Assembly: GCA_026413225.1 (NCBI GenBank)
Contig: CM048552.1
Span: 55,877,001-55,941,000 of the forward strand
From: Otis tarda
Lineage: Eukaryota; Chordata; Aves; Otidiformes; Otididae
Length of the DNA stretch: 64,000 nt
Reading direction: 5' to 3'
A program made the translations under genes and the position numbers. Positions 42,851 through 54,227 of this stretch are shown here, piece after piece. The notes under the pieces are model-generated. The model was given only the letters and a program-made list of their open reading frames with translations. It did not search any database and had not been told where the DNA came from. How positions within the stretch are numbered: position 1 is the stretch's first letter; the number at the start of each line of letters is the position of its first letter.

Positions 42851-45800
42851 TTTTTTTTTTTTTTTAGAAAGGAGATTAACAGATGGAAATAAAAGCCCCT
42901 TAAGTTTAGAAGAGAAGGTAAGATTTAAAAGGTTACATCAGAAGGGGAAATGTACCACGAGGTATTTTTATGAGCAAGTTTAAACTTCAGATTTTTCTTT
43001 TTTTTTTTTTTCCTTTTCTTTTTTTTTAAAGGCAATCTGACAGAGTGGAACCCTGATAAGATCACATCTGCAAGGCAGGCACAGATGCGAGAGTGATCAT
43101 CAAGTCTATTACTTATTACAGTACTGTGAACATCAACAAAATAAAATTGCTGCATGAAAACACTGAATACAGGCAGGATAATCTCTCAGTTTATGATATT
43201 ACATCTAAGATAATGCCAAGGATAATGCAGGTACCATGGTACACCATGGACAAAGGAAAAAGTCAAGTCAAAGGATCCCTACTAAGATGACGAAGAGGGC
43301 AGTGAGATCTAAATTTTTCTGAGGAGATTGCTCCTGGAAGATCAGCAAGCTTCAAGGAACACACATAATTCACAATGACTGCATTTTGGAGATGTGAGGA
43401 AGTGAATCCTGTTTTATGACCATTATGATACCACCTTATAGTAAAAAAAGGATCATTTATTTTAAACAGAGGGCCTTGTCTACACATCAGTCTACATTCC
43501 CTAAAATGTCACACATTGCCAACGTTAATGCTAAGTCACCAGCAGCAACACCAGACAACAAAGCACTGGTAGCTGCTGATGTTGAAAAAGCACAGTCCTC
43601 ATAGTCGCGCTTTGAACAGCACTAGAATGTAAGTACCACCTCCACCATCTTTTCAATAGTTGTGCTGTCACTGCACGAGCTGTGCCAGAAACAGCAGCAA
43701 AGAAAATTATCGGAAGAAAGCGTAGACATCAAGGATCAGCTGTGTTCCAATTCTCCTAGAAAAGCGCAAGGACTGCTGTAATGGAAAACAAGTAGTAAAT
43801 TCAAAAAGGACAGTGCCCGTGGCACCGTGTTTCCTGAGCTTGACAAGGGCCAGAACACAGGAGACGGTAGATAGTTTCCCAGGTAGAGCTGGTGTCCCAT
43901 TCACCCTATTGGCCCTGGGTTAACACTGCACGGCTAGCATTCACAAACCTGCACAAGGTTCAGAGCTGATTTTGTTTTGCAGTCAACATTAGTTTTTCAA
44001 ATCTCTGCCCAGTTACCTATTGGCCAGCTTCTGAAAAAGAGAGGTTCTTATTAACTCCTTTTTATTTCAAAGTCATCACCTCCCCACTTCCCCAAACTAT
44101 AATGGATATACCATGGACACAGAAACTCCTAAACAGTTTAGCAAAGCTATCTTTGTCCCCTACACCCCCTTTGCAGAATGCATAGTTTACAATTCACTTA
44201 CAAAATAAAGAAGCAATGCTGACCACATATGGGACCTTTTTTTTTTTTTTGAAAAAAGAACAAACAACCTCTTCTTAAGTTCAGTATCAAAATTCACATT
44301 TGCATAATAATACATTTCAAGGCCATTAGAGAGGAATGAGAGCGAAGCAAAGAAAACTGCAGAGTCTCTCCTCTCTTTGTCTTCCTGAATAGAGCTGAGG
44401 GATCCCACTGGAGTTTCTTTTCAGGGTGGGAATTATGAAGGGCTACAGCGACAGCTCTTGATCTTGTACACCTCATGTTTTGGGTGGGACGAAGAGGTGA
44501 ATTATTAGGAAAAAAAAAAAACAAATGGAAGGAGACACTGCAGATTCCCATGTTTAGCTACAAACAGCTTCGAAGAAACAAAAAATTACTTCAGATTTTT
44601 TTTCCTTTTAAACACTTCTACCTCACCATTTCAAAAACTCTTTTTTTTCTTCTTGTGTAATACCCTGTTCATTTAAATGGCAACATTAACTGTGCTGGAA
44701 GTCGAAGGGTTGAAAAAAATAAATTTTCCTGTTTCTCTTATCAGGACACGGACAGAGAGGGTCAAAGTGTGCCTGCACCCACTATTTAACAGAAGCTACA
44801 AAACATCATCTTCTCTACATGTATAAATTTGTCTCAAACATCACTGTGTTTCAATTCTCCAGTGCTTACAAAAAATAAAGCCACACGCACTCACACTCAT
44901 GCACACAAACATAAAGAGAAGCCACATAATACATATACAAACTCAACCTGCAACAGCAGACTACCCTAAAACTATCAACAGCTTCTGTGCACCATATGAC
45001 ACCCCTTCACATCCCCCCACCCTGATCTCTACCACACATGAATACGTATTGTGCAGTGTAGAGACCAGCCCAAAGATGCTGCTTGTCAAAAGGGACCAGT
45101 GGGCTGCAATCTCAATGTCTGACCTCTTGAAAGAAGAAATTGACCACTGGCTCCCATCACGCCCAAGCGGTCTCCTCAATTAGACAGTCACTATACTCAC
45201 AAAGGCACATTCATAAATACCACATTTAACTTACTGCTTGTAAAAACATAGGAGGAAAACGTTAAGCGCTTATACCCCAACCCATCCCTACTGACCCAGC
45301 AAGAAGTATCACAATAATGTATCACTTGGTGAGACCTTACTCTACCTTTAGAAGGTACATATTAAAGAAGTCTTCCAATACCTCTTTTTAATTTTCTTTT
45401 TTTTTTTTTGCATAAATGAATGCTTTTTTTTTTTGTTTTTGGCTTACATAGTTTGGAATACAGCACACTCACTATAAAGCTCTGTTGTAAGGCTACCCCC
45501 TAAAGTAAGGCTGTTCTACCTTGGCTTGCATTTTTCACTTCATTTTGCTTCTTCTCCACACGTTCCCAAAACAAAAACAAAACACCCCACACAGCGCCTT
45601 ATATAGAAAGGGTAAGCCATATCTGGCAGGGAGAGGGAAGGGAAAGGAAGGACATAATATCAGAACCATGTCACTTAACATAGCTATTCTAACAAGCTGT
45701 GCAACCTGCTCTTACTGCTCCACAGTAAATGATGAAGAAAATGTTCACTTATGGTTGTGTTTCATCTGAAACAGGAGAAGCTTCCACTTTGTCTCAATTA

Positions 45801-46739
45801 AAGAAAAAAAACAAAAACAAAAACAAACAAACAAAAAAACAGATTAAAAAAATGAGGAAGTTAGTTCTGTGAATGTAACAACAAACACTAATACCCAAGA
45901 GGAGGCATTCAGCGCTCAACGAAACAATTTTTGCTAAGCACTGCTTCCTTGTATTGCGCATCCATGCAAAGCTCTCCAGTCTCTTCTCTTAGCCTCTGCC
46001 CACCACGATCAAGAACGTTTGCTGCTGCAAAAATACTTAATGCTGGCTGGCACAATGCATTCTTCCCCCCTCCCCCCGCTTCTTTTTTTTTTTTTTTTTT
46101 TCCCCCTGGAGTGTTCTGTATTAATTTACAGAAGGGCTGTCAAGAGTTGAGTCAAAAAACTCCCTTTCTCACTAGAAAGTTAACAGGAGCCCTAACACTG
46201 CTGAATGTCACCAGTCCCAACTGTCACACACACACAGGGCGAAAATGGCTCTTTCAGAGGGCACTTGGTTTGCTAGAAGCTTGCTTACATAGCACAGGAT
46301 TCTGGGAGACTTTTTGAGAAAAACTTTCCTGCATAGCTCGATGAAAAGCAACACGCACACCAACTGTGGATGCAAACGGACGTTGTCTGCTGCGTGCCAC
46401 AGATGAAGCTGCATCTACCTTGGCCTGACAACAGTTTTAAAAATAGGCTCCAAACCATCAGGAGCTGTGGCGCTTTTTGTAGCACAGACGAAACCTTAAA
46501 CCACTTTTCATATAAGAATTAGAAGCTATAGTTACTACATCACAAAGTTTAAAGTCTCACATAACACCACAAAATAGAGAGCTATATTTTAAACAGGACC
46601 CTGACTCAGTTTTAACAGCAATGTAGACAGACCCTTGAATTCTACTGCAGACAAAGCTCTGCTTGGTGAGTCACTACAAAATGGGCCTGTTTCCTAGTAT
46701 CTACTGCAGGGGAACTTTGGTAAAATTCAGCAACACTGG

Positions 46740-46747
46740 TATTTACA
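46740..46747 (-). promoter_or_regulatory. Pumilio-like element
   Basis: The transcript strand reads TGTAAATA (consensus UGUANAUA). A second copy lies at 47307-47314. Confidence 0.35.
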
Positions 46748-47306
46748 GTGATGGGACACTTAGGCAAAACATTGTGAGGGATGTGAACTAGCAAGGCTGC
46801 TGAAAATGTCCAGTTAGGCTCCTGTTGTTTAGCCCAACCAACAATTCTGCTCCAGCATAATTTTTGCTTTGTGTTTTAGGTTTGGATGTGAACTCAGGAA
46901 AAGAGGGAAAACCGGCTCTCTCCACATCAGGAAACTTTACGTATTTCTCCCCATTACTGTTAACACCCTTCTGCCACAGGTGGAAGCCTAGTACTGGAGG
47001 TGAAGGAAGAGAGTTGGGTTTTAGACATCTGTATTCTGATCACCACAGGAATGACTGGTAACAGTATCAGTTCCTAACATTGTGAAATAATAGAAAGTAG
47101 ACTAGAGAAATGAAATGTTATTTTGTGCAAAATCGAATTAGACAAACCAACAGATTCTGCATATGTTGTTTCAGACTCAGGACCAAAGTTGCACTTCAAC
47201 AGCATTTGTTTGGTGGTTTTTTTTTTGGTTTTTTTTTTTTTTTTAAGAAATCATTTCAACTTAGGTTTTCTTGGCATTACTTTCCTGCCCACAATACATG
47301 CATGCA

Positions 47307-47314
47307 TATTTACA
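47307..47314 (-). promoter_or_regulatory. Pumilio-like element
   Basis: The transcript strand reads TGTAAATA, 567 nt upstream in the transcript of the identical copy at 46740-46747. Confidence 0.35.
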
Positions 47315-50300
47315 ATTCGGAAAGCTGCTTCTGCTAGGGGAACTTTACCTCTTTAGAGAGAAAAAACCCTACCTTTTACTCAATCAGGACTCATACCCTG
47401 AGATGCTAACCATCCACCACAAAATCAGCATTTCAATCCACTTGAGAAACCTGGATACTAAGGTGACATGATTTACAGTGAATGTGATATACGCAACACA
47501 GATGTTTTCTGCACTGGAAATACAACAGGTCCTCATCTGCTACCTTGGCCCAAATCCAGCTAAGGTTTACTTACACAAAGAGCCCTTACCCAAGCAGTAC
47601 TCACTCATTTAAGGTCAGTGGGACTAATTCACATGAGGATCACTTCTGATTTCCTGGACCAGACCTGGCCAAACTTGGGTGTCTCAGATATACAAACAGT
47701 ACTCCTCTTAAAGTCAAAAGGAAAACAATATGCACAAACAAAACTAGAAGCCTAAGAGGTAAATGTAATAAAGAATGAAGCAAAAAACCAAACCAAACAG
47801 GAAAACTTCTACACTACTGTTGTGATATACCACTAAGAAATAGTGGAAGATGTGGCAGCACTTTTAGGAAGAAAGAAGAGGGGAAAAGTTCTAAGGAATA
47901 AATGTTTAGAAACTTCATTAAAAAAGAAGAAAGAGGTCAACTTAATAAAAAGGTTCAATTGTTATTTAATCTTTGAGGTGGTTATCCCAGTGAGTTTGTT
48001 GAAAACATTCTGTTTATATTGCAGGGGAAAGACACAACTGGCTTAATATTCTTGCTCATTACACAAGCCACTTAACATGAAGCAAAATAAAACACTTGTA
48101 AGAAAAACCTGACAGACTGTGATTTGAAAAAAACCCCAAACCAAGAAAAAAACCCACTCGCAAGACTGCTGGGCAAGGGTCCAGGCAAAAGCGTAACATC
48201 GCTGGGAAAAGACAGCAAGTCTTCCGAAGCGCATGGTACTAAAATTGCTTTCCAAAATAAATGTCAGAGGTCTCAATACAGGCTTCTGAGCTGTACCCCA
48301 CCTTTTTTTTTCTTCCAGCCTGCTAGACTTTGTTTTAACTATTAAAATGGAATACTGAAATGGACTAATGAATTATCAAACCCATTAAAAAACTCTCAGC
48401 TTAACACACACTACAGGGTGGGGTAAGAAAAGTGGCTTCTACTTGCTTAGCAGATGGCTAAAGTGGTTTGGGGTTTTGTTTTGCCTTTTTTTTTTTTTTT
48501 ACAAATTAAACACTGAAGGATTCAAAACCAGGAACAAATCAGGAATGCTGAAATCACCTGTAAAGTATATATGTTTAAACTGTGTAACTCGGAGAATCAA
48601 AACCAAGAACAAAATGATAAAAATAGTTCTGTTCATCACTTCAGAAAGTAAAAAGTGTTTTTCAGTGACATATGTTTGATTTGTATCTGGCAGGAAATGT
48701 CCATAGTCTATTCCAAACTGTGCTTTCCCCAGCCTCTTTTCCGCATCTTTTTTGGTCAATATTTTTAAACAAGATGCTGCCACCGATTCCCTCCTTGGAA
48801 CAGTTTTGTAAAAGCCCAGAAGTACCCTAACATCAATTCCTGCTGACCTCTTGCTGCTATGAGCTCAAATGGTAGCAGAATATTACAACATTAAGTGACG
48901 GTTGTTCCCAGAAGATGAGTCTGGTTAGCACAATACTCAGAAATCACTTGTAATGGGTTAGGAGTGCCATGACTGAGGCTTACTAGCAACATGATGATTA
49001 GCTACATTTAATTTGGAGAGGAACAGAACTGTCAGTTGTAGGTGGAAAACAGTAAGATTGATGTCGCTTTAACAAGTTAGGAAAGCTAACAGGAGGAGAC
49101 AGTCACTAATGTTTGCAGGCCTGCACGTTTAGAGAAAGGCAGAGCAAACTGTTGCACTACAATAGGTTTGGACCCTTCAGCAGTCGGTCACAACCCACTT
49201 CCAAGTGACTGGCAAGTTCCTGGGATCTTTTTTTCTAAATCCTACGATCTCCTCTCTTTTAGGACACTGCTGATTTGATAAAACACAGCATCTGGCAGGG
49301 CACCCAGAAATTATCTTCAATAAAATAAAAAAAATAAAATCCCAAGCTCCCTAAATAAACCCTCCTTCTACTGGCCCATGACAAGAGTTCTTTTTTAAAA
49401 AAGGTCATTATTATTATTGATGCATTATTTTCAGCATACACGTATACACTCAGATGTACACGCAGCACAACAGGGAAACACTGGACAACTGATATGAAAA
49501 GGACAGGAATTTGGCATCAGATTTTTTTTAAAAATAATAATAAAAAGGTATCTCAACTACTGTTATGTAACTCATTGCACGACACGCTTACGCAGCATGC
49601 TCTTTTGCCTTTAAGAACAGGTACATCTATTCCCATGAAGTGGCTACACTGCTTCACTTTGCCTCATCTTCCCTCCCTTCCCCTACCGTAGGGCATGTGG
49701 GTGCATGTAAAAAGGCACTATAGCACGGTTTTTTGCGGTTTGAGCCTAGCCATTTCAGGCGGAGTAAGCCCACGACCCTTAGAGTTGGGAGACAGAAGCT
49801 GGCCATCCGAACACCGAACTCTGAAGTTCAAGACTGTAGGCCCCGACAGCCAGCAGCAATAAGGTGAACAGAAGAATTTAACAGATATTTCCCTCATATA
49901 AAATAAAACAGAAAGTCTGGGAGGTGGGGTGGGTGAAGAAAAGCAAGCAGCAAATCTCCAAATGGGGAACAAACTGACCAAATAGCTGCAAACAGGAAAG
50001 TTGATTTCTAATGTACATTTTACCGGAGTTTTTCCCTATCCTCTCCTTTTTCTGTACTGAAAAAGGCAGGATAATAAGACTACTTCATTATTGGGTATTC
50101 TGTCAGTCCTGGTTTTCTTTAGCACTACTTAAAAGTGGTTTAAAGAAGCACCATCACGTAAGTTCCTGCTAGTCCTCCTAACCGGGGACTCTTTCAGTTA
50201 AACGATACTGCATTTTATTCAGTTTTATAGTTTCACTTTGCATTTAAAAAGGTGCTTGGAAGAATATTTTTGCTTAGTTTCAATCAAGAGGGAATAAAGT

Positions 50301-51536
50301 GATAGATTTCCATTCACACACTTCTCTTCTCCATGCAACTGCACACGTCTGCATGAGTAACAAAGCACTACAAATGATAACCCTTCTTCTCCCACAACTT
50401 GTTTAAGATTACAATGAATTTCTGTTGCTGATATTGAGAAGTTTTCTTGATGTATTTTAATTTACGCAGTCTTTAAAATTCTTGATCCCCCACTTGACAG
50501 TAACATTTGGAGATTTTTATCTTTTTTTTTCATTTTCTTTTTATTTTTTTTTTTAGCATTTTTATTTTAAAGTAAAAACTTTCAAACATTTTGAAGATTC
50601 AGGAACTTGTAAAAGTTTATCAACAAGAAACAGCCATCTATCTAGGATAAGGTTAAATAAACCATCTTCAAAAAACTGGCTTCCTACCCTAGAATTCCTG
50701 AGAATGCTTGCAAATTTAAAGCAGGAAAATAAAATGTTAAAATAAAAACAAAAACACTGTTAAATGCTCCCAGAGTTAGTCTTCATCTAAAATATATATA
50801 TGCACTTTTTGGTCTTTTTTTTTTTGTACGTTTTAATTTTTTTCCCTTTAAGCTTACAATGGAAGAACAATTTAGCTTTTCTTTTTAAATATTTCAAATC
50901 CCTCATTATGTCTTGTAAACAAGAGGGGCTCTAGCACCCGGCTTTCACCATAGTATCGCAATGAACTTAACTAGCCCAAAGTGCAGGAAAAGGGACCGTA
51001 GGGCAGGTTGGGAGAGAGAAGTGAGGGTGGAACACAGCAATGAACCAGCATGTATAGCAAATCATGTGACAGAACGGATACTGGCTTACTCGGGCCAAAG
51101 GTGCTTCACTAGGAAGTACTGCTGGCACAGGACTTCTAAGAACCTGCTCTGCGTGTCTGAGCGCGGCTGGTGTTCGAGCAGAGACTAGCAGAATCAAAGC
51201 TTTATGGATGTGTGCACGCAAGGGGTGCTAGCTAGCACGAGCTGGAAGAGAGCATTTTGTTTCTTTGTGCATGGTGGGAGGGATGAAGGAGGAGACATGA
51301 TAGAAAAGTATATTCAGAAGGGGCCAGAGTATGCTGCACATTCCAGTTTACTAAACAAATACAAACCTACTCATACTTTTTGTCACATAACATTTTGCAT
51401 ATAAATCTACAGGCATGTGTATATGCAGCATTTCCCTCAGTCAGTCTTCCCTGTGACATTGGGTTTACATAGAAAGGGTGAATTAAAAAAAGCCACGTAA
51501 CTCCCTAGCCCTTCCCTCCCACCCCCAGCACACAGG

Positions 51537-51570
51537 CGCACACACACACACACACGCGCGCACACACACA
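51537..51570. repeat. (CA)n microsatellite
   Basis: CA dinucleotides with a CGCGCG interruption. In the transcript it is a GU repeat. It is likely polymorphic. Confidence 0.9.
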
Positions 51571-53092
51571 TCCCTCTCCATTACTTGACTCTGCTTTTGC
51601 TTCTCCCCACCCAACCCATGCTTAGAATTAAATGTATCAGACATTGTCATATCCTTCAATGAAAACGCTGAAGAAAGACTCCCCTATCCTCCCTCCCCAG
51701 GTACTAAAGCCCGAGCACTGCTCCCGCTGAGGGCTGGAATGGACAGGTATGTGCTGGTACAGAACGTCGGCACTTTGTTAGACAGTATTACAGCTAGACG
51801 ACACCACATGGAAGTCCTAGCACTTACGGAAAAAGTACCGGCATCTCTCTTCCCTCTTCTCCCGGCCCCACCCCCCCAAAAGACTTCTCGCTTCGTGTCA
51901 GGGGATCTTCCTTCAAGTCTGCTACAACTGTTCACAACAACAGGTCTTAAAGGTTTTGTTCCCAGCGCACACATGCACGCACACACTGGCTATCACTGTG
52001 GATTATAGGTCACCCCTATCCTGCCCAGAATACTACTACACTGATGCTAAAAAAAACACCCCAAACCTTTCCTTAAATACAGAAATTAAAAAGCAACAGT
52101 ACAGAAAAAGTAAAAACAAAAAACAAAAAGGTGCAATACTTTTTTTTTAAAAAAAGTCTTTGCTAGTTATATACCTCCCTAAGCAAAACCACGTACACAG
52201 GAAAAAACACAACACAGAGAAACAAAAGGAAACGTTTGAAGTACACACTGGTTTAAGAACATTCGTAAGTAAACGTTTCTGTCAGTGATGGTCTGGCACT
52301 GTAATACACCAAGGCCTGGCACAGGTAACGCTCACCATGAAGGACGCAGAAAGGAGTTAGCTGCATGTGCTTTCAGGAGATGAGGCAGGCCGGCCAGCGA
52401 TTTGCTGACAAGATTTCATTTTTGTCAGTTTTAATACAAGCAGTAAATAAATTACAAGGCTAATTTGGTTGGGCTGGACTTTCAAGCTTTTGATGGATTC
52501 TTCAAGAATGGATATGGGTGCTTACTTATAGGTTTGGGGGAGAAAAGAAACATCTTTTTTTTCTTTCCTTTTTTTTTTTTAAAGGTACTGAAGCTTGTGA
52601 GAGACTGAATAAGAACATTTGTCTTAGTTGCAAAAAAAAAAATGGCAATGTCTTCTTTCCTCCTCTTTTCCCCTTGTTGGAAGAAAAAAATGGCTTCATT
52701 ATATAACAAACATTCTAGGGTTCACTCAGTACAAAAACCCCACATGCAGACATAAATAAATAAATACACTGCTACTCAAAAGACAACATTGGTTCCCCTC
52801 TCACCAAATCCTTTGGATATGGCAGTGTTCTGCTCTACCACAAGGTTAGAACAAGGGCTAGGAAGCAACTACCCACTCAATATGATCTGCAGACTTGAGA
52901 TAGCACCCTGCTAAAATGAATTTAAAAAAAAACCTACTGACAATTTTAATCCAGCCCAACTGGATTCTGCTTCAGCCACAGGGACTCCATCGTGCCTGTC
53001 TTGTTTTCAGAATCAAGACATGCAGATGGCCAGCCAGCCCGTAGACCATCAGCAATGCAGCGTTTCAAGATTATATATATAGAGAAAAAAAA

Positions 53093-53128
53093 TGCACACA
53101 CACGAACATGTGCACACACACTCACACA
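53093..53128. repeat. CA-rich imperfect microsatellite
   Basis: Interrupted CA repeats (cacacacacg, tgcacacacactcacaca) in the probable TNRC6B 3' UTR. Confidence 0.75.
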
Positions 53129-53202
53129 GAAACAAGCACACATGGGCAGTTACATGTGCCAGAACACACTGGTACTTATCAACCAGCCAATCACAAAGTG
53201 TT

Positions 53203-53312
53203 GGTTTTTTTGTTTTGGGTTGTTTTTTTTTTTTTTTCTGTTTTGTGGGTTTTTTGGTTTTTTTTTGAGCTTTTAAATTTTTTAATTTTTTTTTTTTATT
53301 TTTTGTTTTTAA
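53203..53312. repeat. T-rich low-complexity block
   Basis: About 110 bp that are almost only T and G with a few A and C, including T runs of 15 and 12. It is A-rich in the transcript. Confidence 0.9.
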
Positions 53313-53743
53313 AGTGAGGCTCCGTCAAGTCTTCCCTCCCCCCCTCCCCTTTTTTCTTTTGAACCCCTCCCCTACCCCAACCCAACGTGGTAGACCTAAG
53401 GACGGAAACACACCCAGTGCAAACAAAGTTAAAAAGCTATTTTTTCAGTATATATGTTTCTTAGCAACAACTTCCGTATAACATGAAAAAGTGAAAAACT
53501 AGAAACTAATTTTTTTAATTTTTTGTGTTTAAATTTAAATGGTATGTGTACTTGCTTCACATTGTCTTTCTAAGTTGGCGTTCATGATTCAAGTATTTCA
53601 AGAGTGATATGTTCTCTTTTTGGATTCATATTCCAAACGAAAAAACTGAAGTTATATAAGGGAGGCAACTATGTGCTCAGACAGTCTGTCAATGACCCAC
53701 CTTTTTTTCTCTTTCCTTTTTCTTTTTTCCTTTTATAAATGTA

Positions 53744-53749
53744 TTTATT
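53744..53749 (-). terminator. TNRC6B: Possible proximal TNRC6B poly(A) signal
   Basis: AATAAA lies 85 nt after the stop codon. The sequence downstream on the minus strand is A-rich rather than GU-rich, so usage is doubtful. Confidence 0.3.
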
Positions 53750-53833
53750 GCAAGTTGAAAAAAACGAAAAGGTCAAGTTAGTGCTGCTGCTGTTCCAAAA
53801 AAGGTCACGAGGTCAGAGTTGAAAGTTCTAAGT

Positions 53834-54227
53834 TCAGATTGAATCCGACCCTCCTCCCAGAAGGTCTCCAGGTAGTAAGGGAGCAGGGCTGCCCATTCTG
53901 TGTGGATCCTCTACGCTTGGGACCCCCCACAAGCTTGAAGAATAATTTGGGGTCCCCCACAATGAAGCGCCAGTGTGATCACCCCCACTGCTGCCGCCGC
54001 CGCCACCACTGCTCCACTGCCTGACCCACCCTGTTGACCCACCAAAGAGATTCAACGCAGGTCCAACTGGATCTGTCTGGTTCTGTCCTGTCTCCAGGGA
54101 CTGCCAGCCTGCTGTGGGTGCACTCGGGGTTGCTGCAGGTGTAGGGGGCTGAGCTTGTGCCAGAAAGCGACTAACCTCTTCATCTGTGGCAAACTCAGCC
54201 AGGATGGTAGTGTTTCCCAACACACAC
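53834..54227 (-). CDS. TNRC6B: TNRC6B last coding exon
   Basis: Acceptor CTTCTAG|GTGT. It finishes the RRM ([18 protein letters not shown]) and encodes the W-rich tail with [22 protein letters not shown] and SLWGVP. It ends GGGSDSI then TGA at 53834-53836. A CCG/CCA trinucleotide run on the plus strand at about 53988-54008 encodes five glycines. Confidence 0.97.

Larger units (their letters stand above)
40095..53833 (-). other. TNRC6B: Probable TNRC6B 3' UTR (about 13.7 kb)
   Basis: No recognisable exon, promoter or CpG island occurs between the TNRC6B stop and the ADSL promoter. The region ends at a good poly(A) site (AATAAA at 40113-40118 with GT-rich sequence after it). Mammalian TNRC6B is known for a 3' UTR of more than 10 kb, so a single long UTR is the simplest reading. 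It is AT-rich, with many oligo(A) tracts in the sense of the transcript, a MIR-like SINE, a CA repeat and candidate miRNA and Pumilio sites. Internal poly(A) sites may give shorter isoforms. Confidence 0.65.

Noticed and set aside
40381..53312. Oligo(T) tracts as tails of antisense retroposons
   Set aside because: I see no target-site duplications or LINE/SINE bodies attached to them, apart from the MIR-like element, whose position does not explain the tracts elsewhere.
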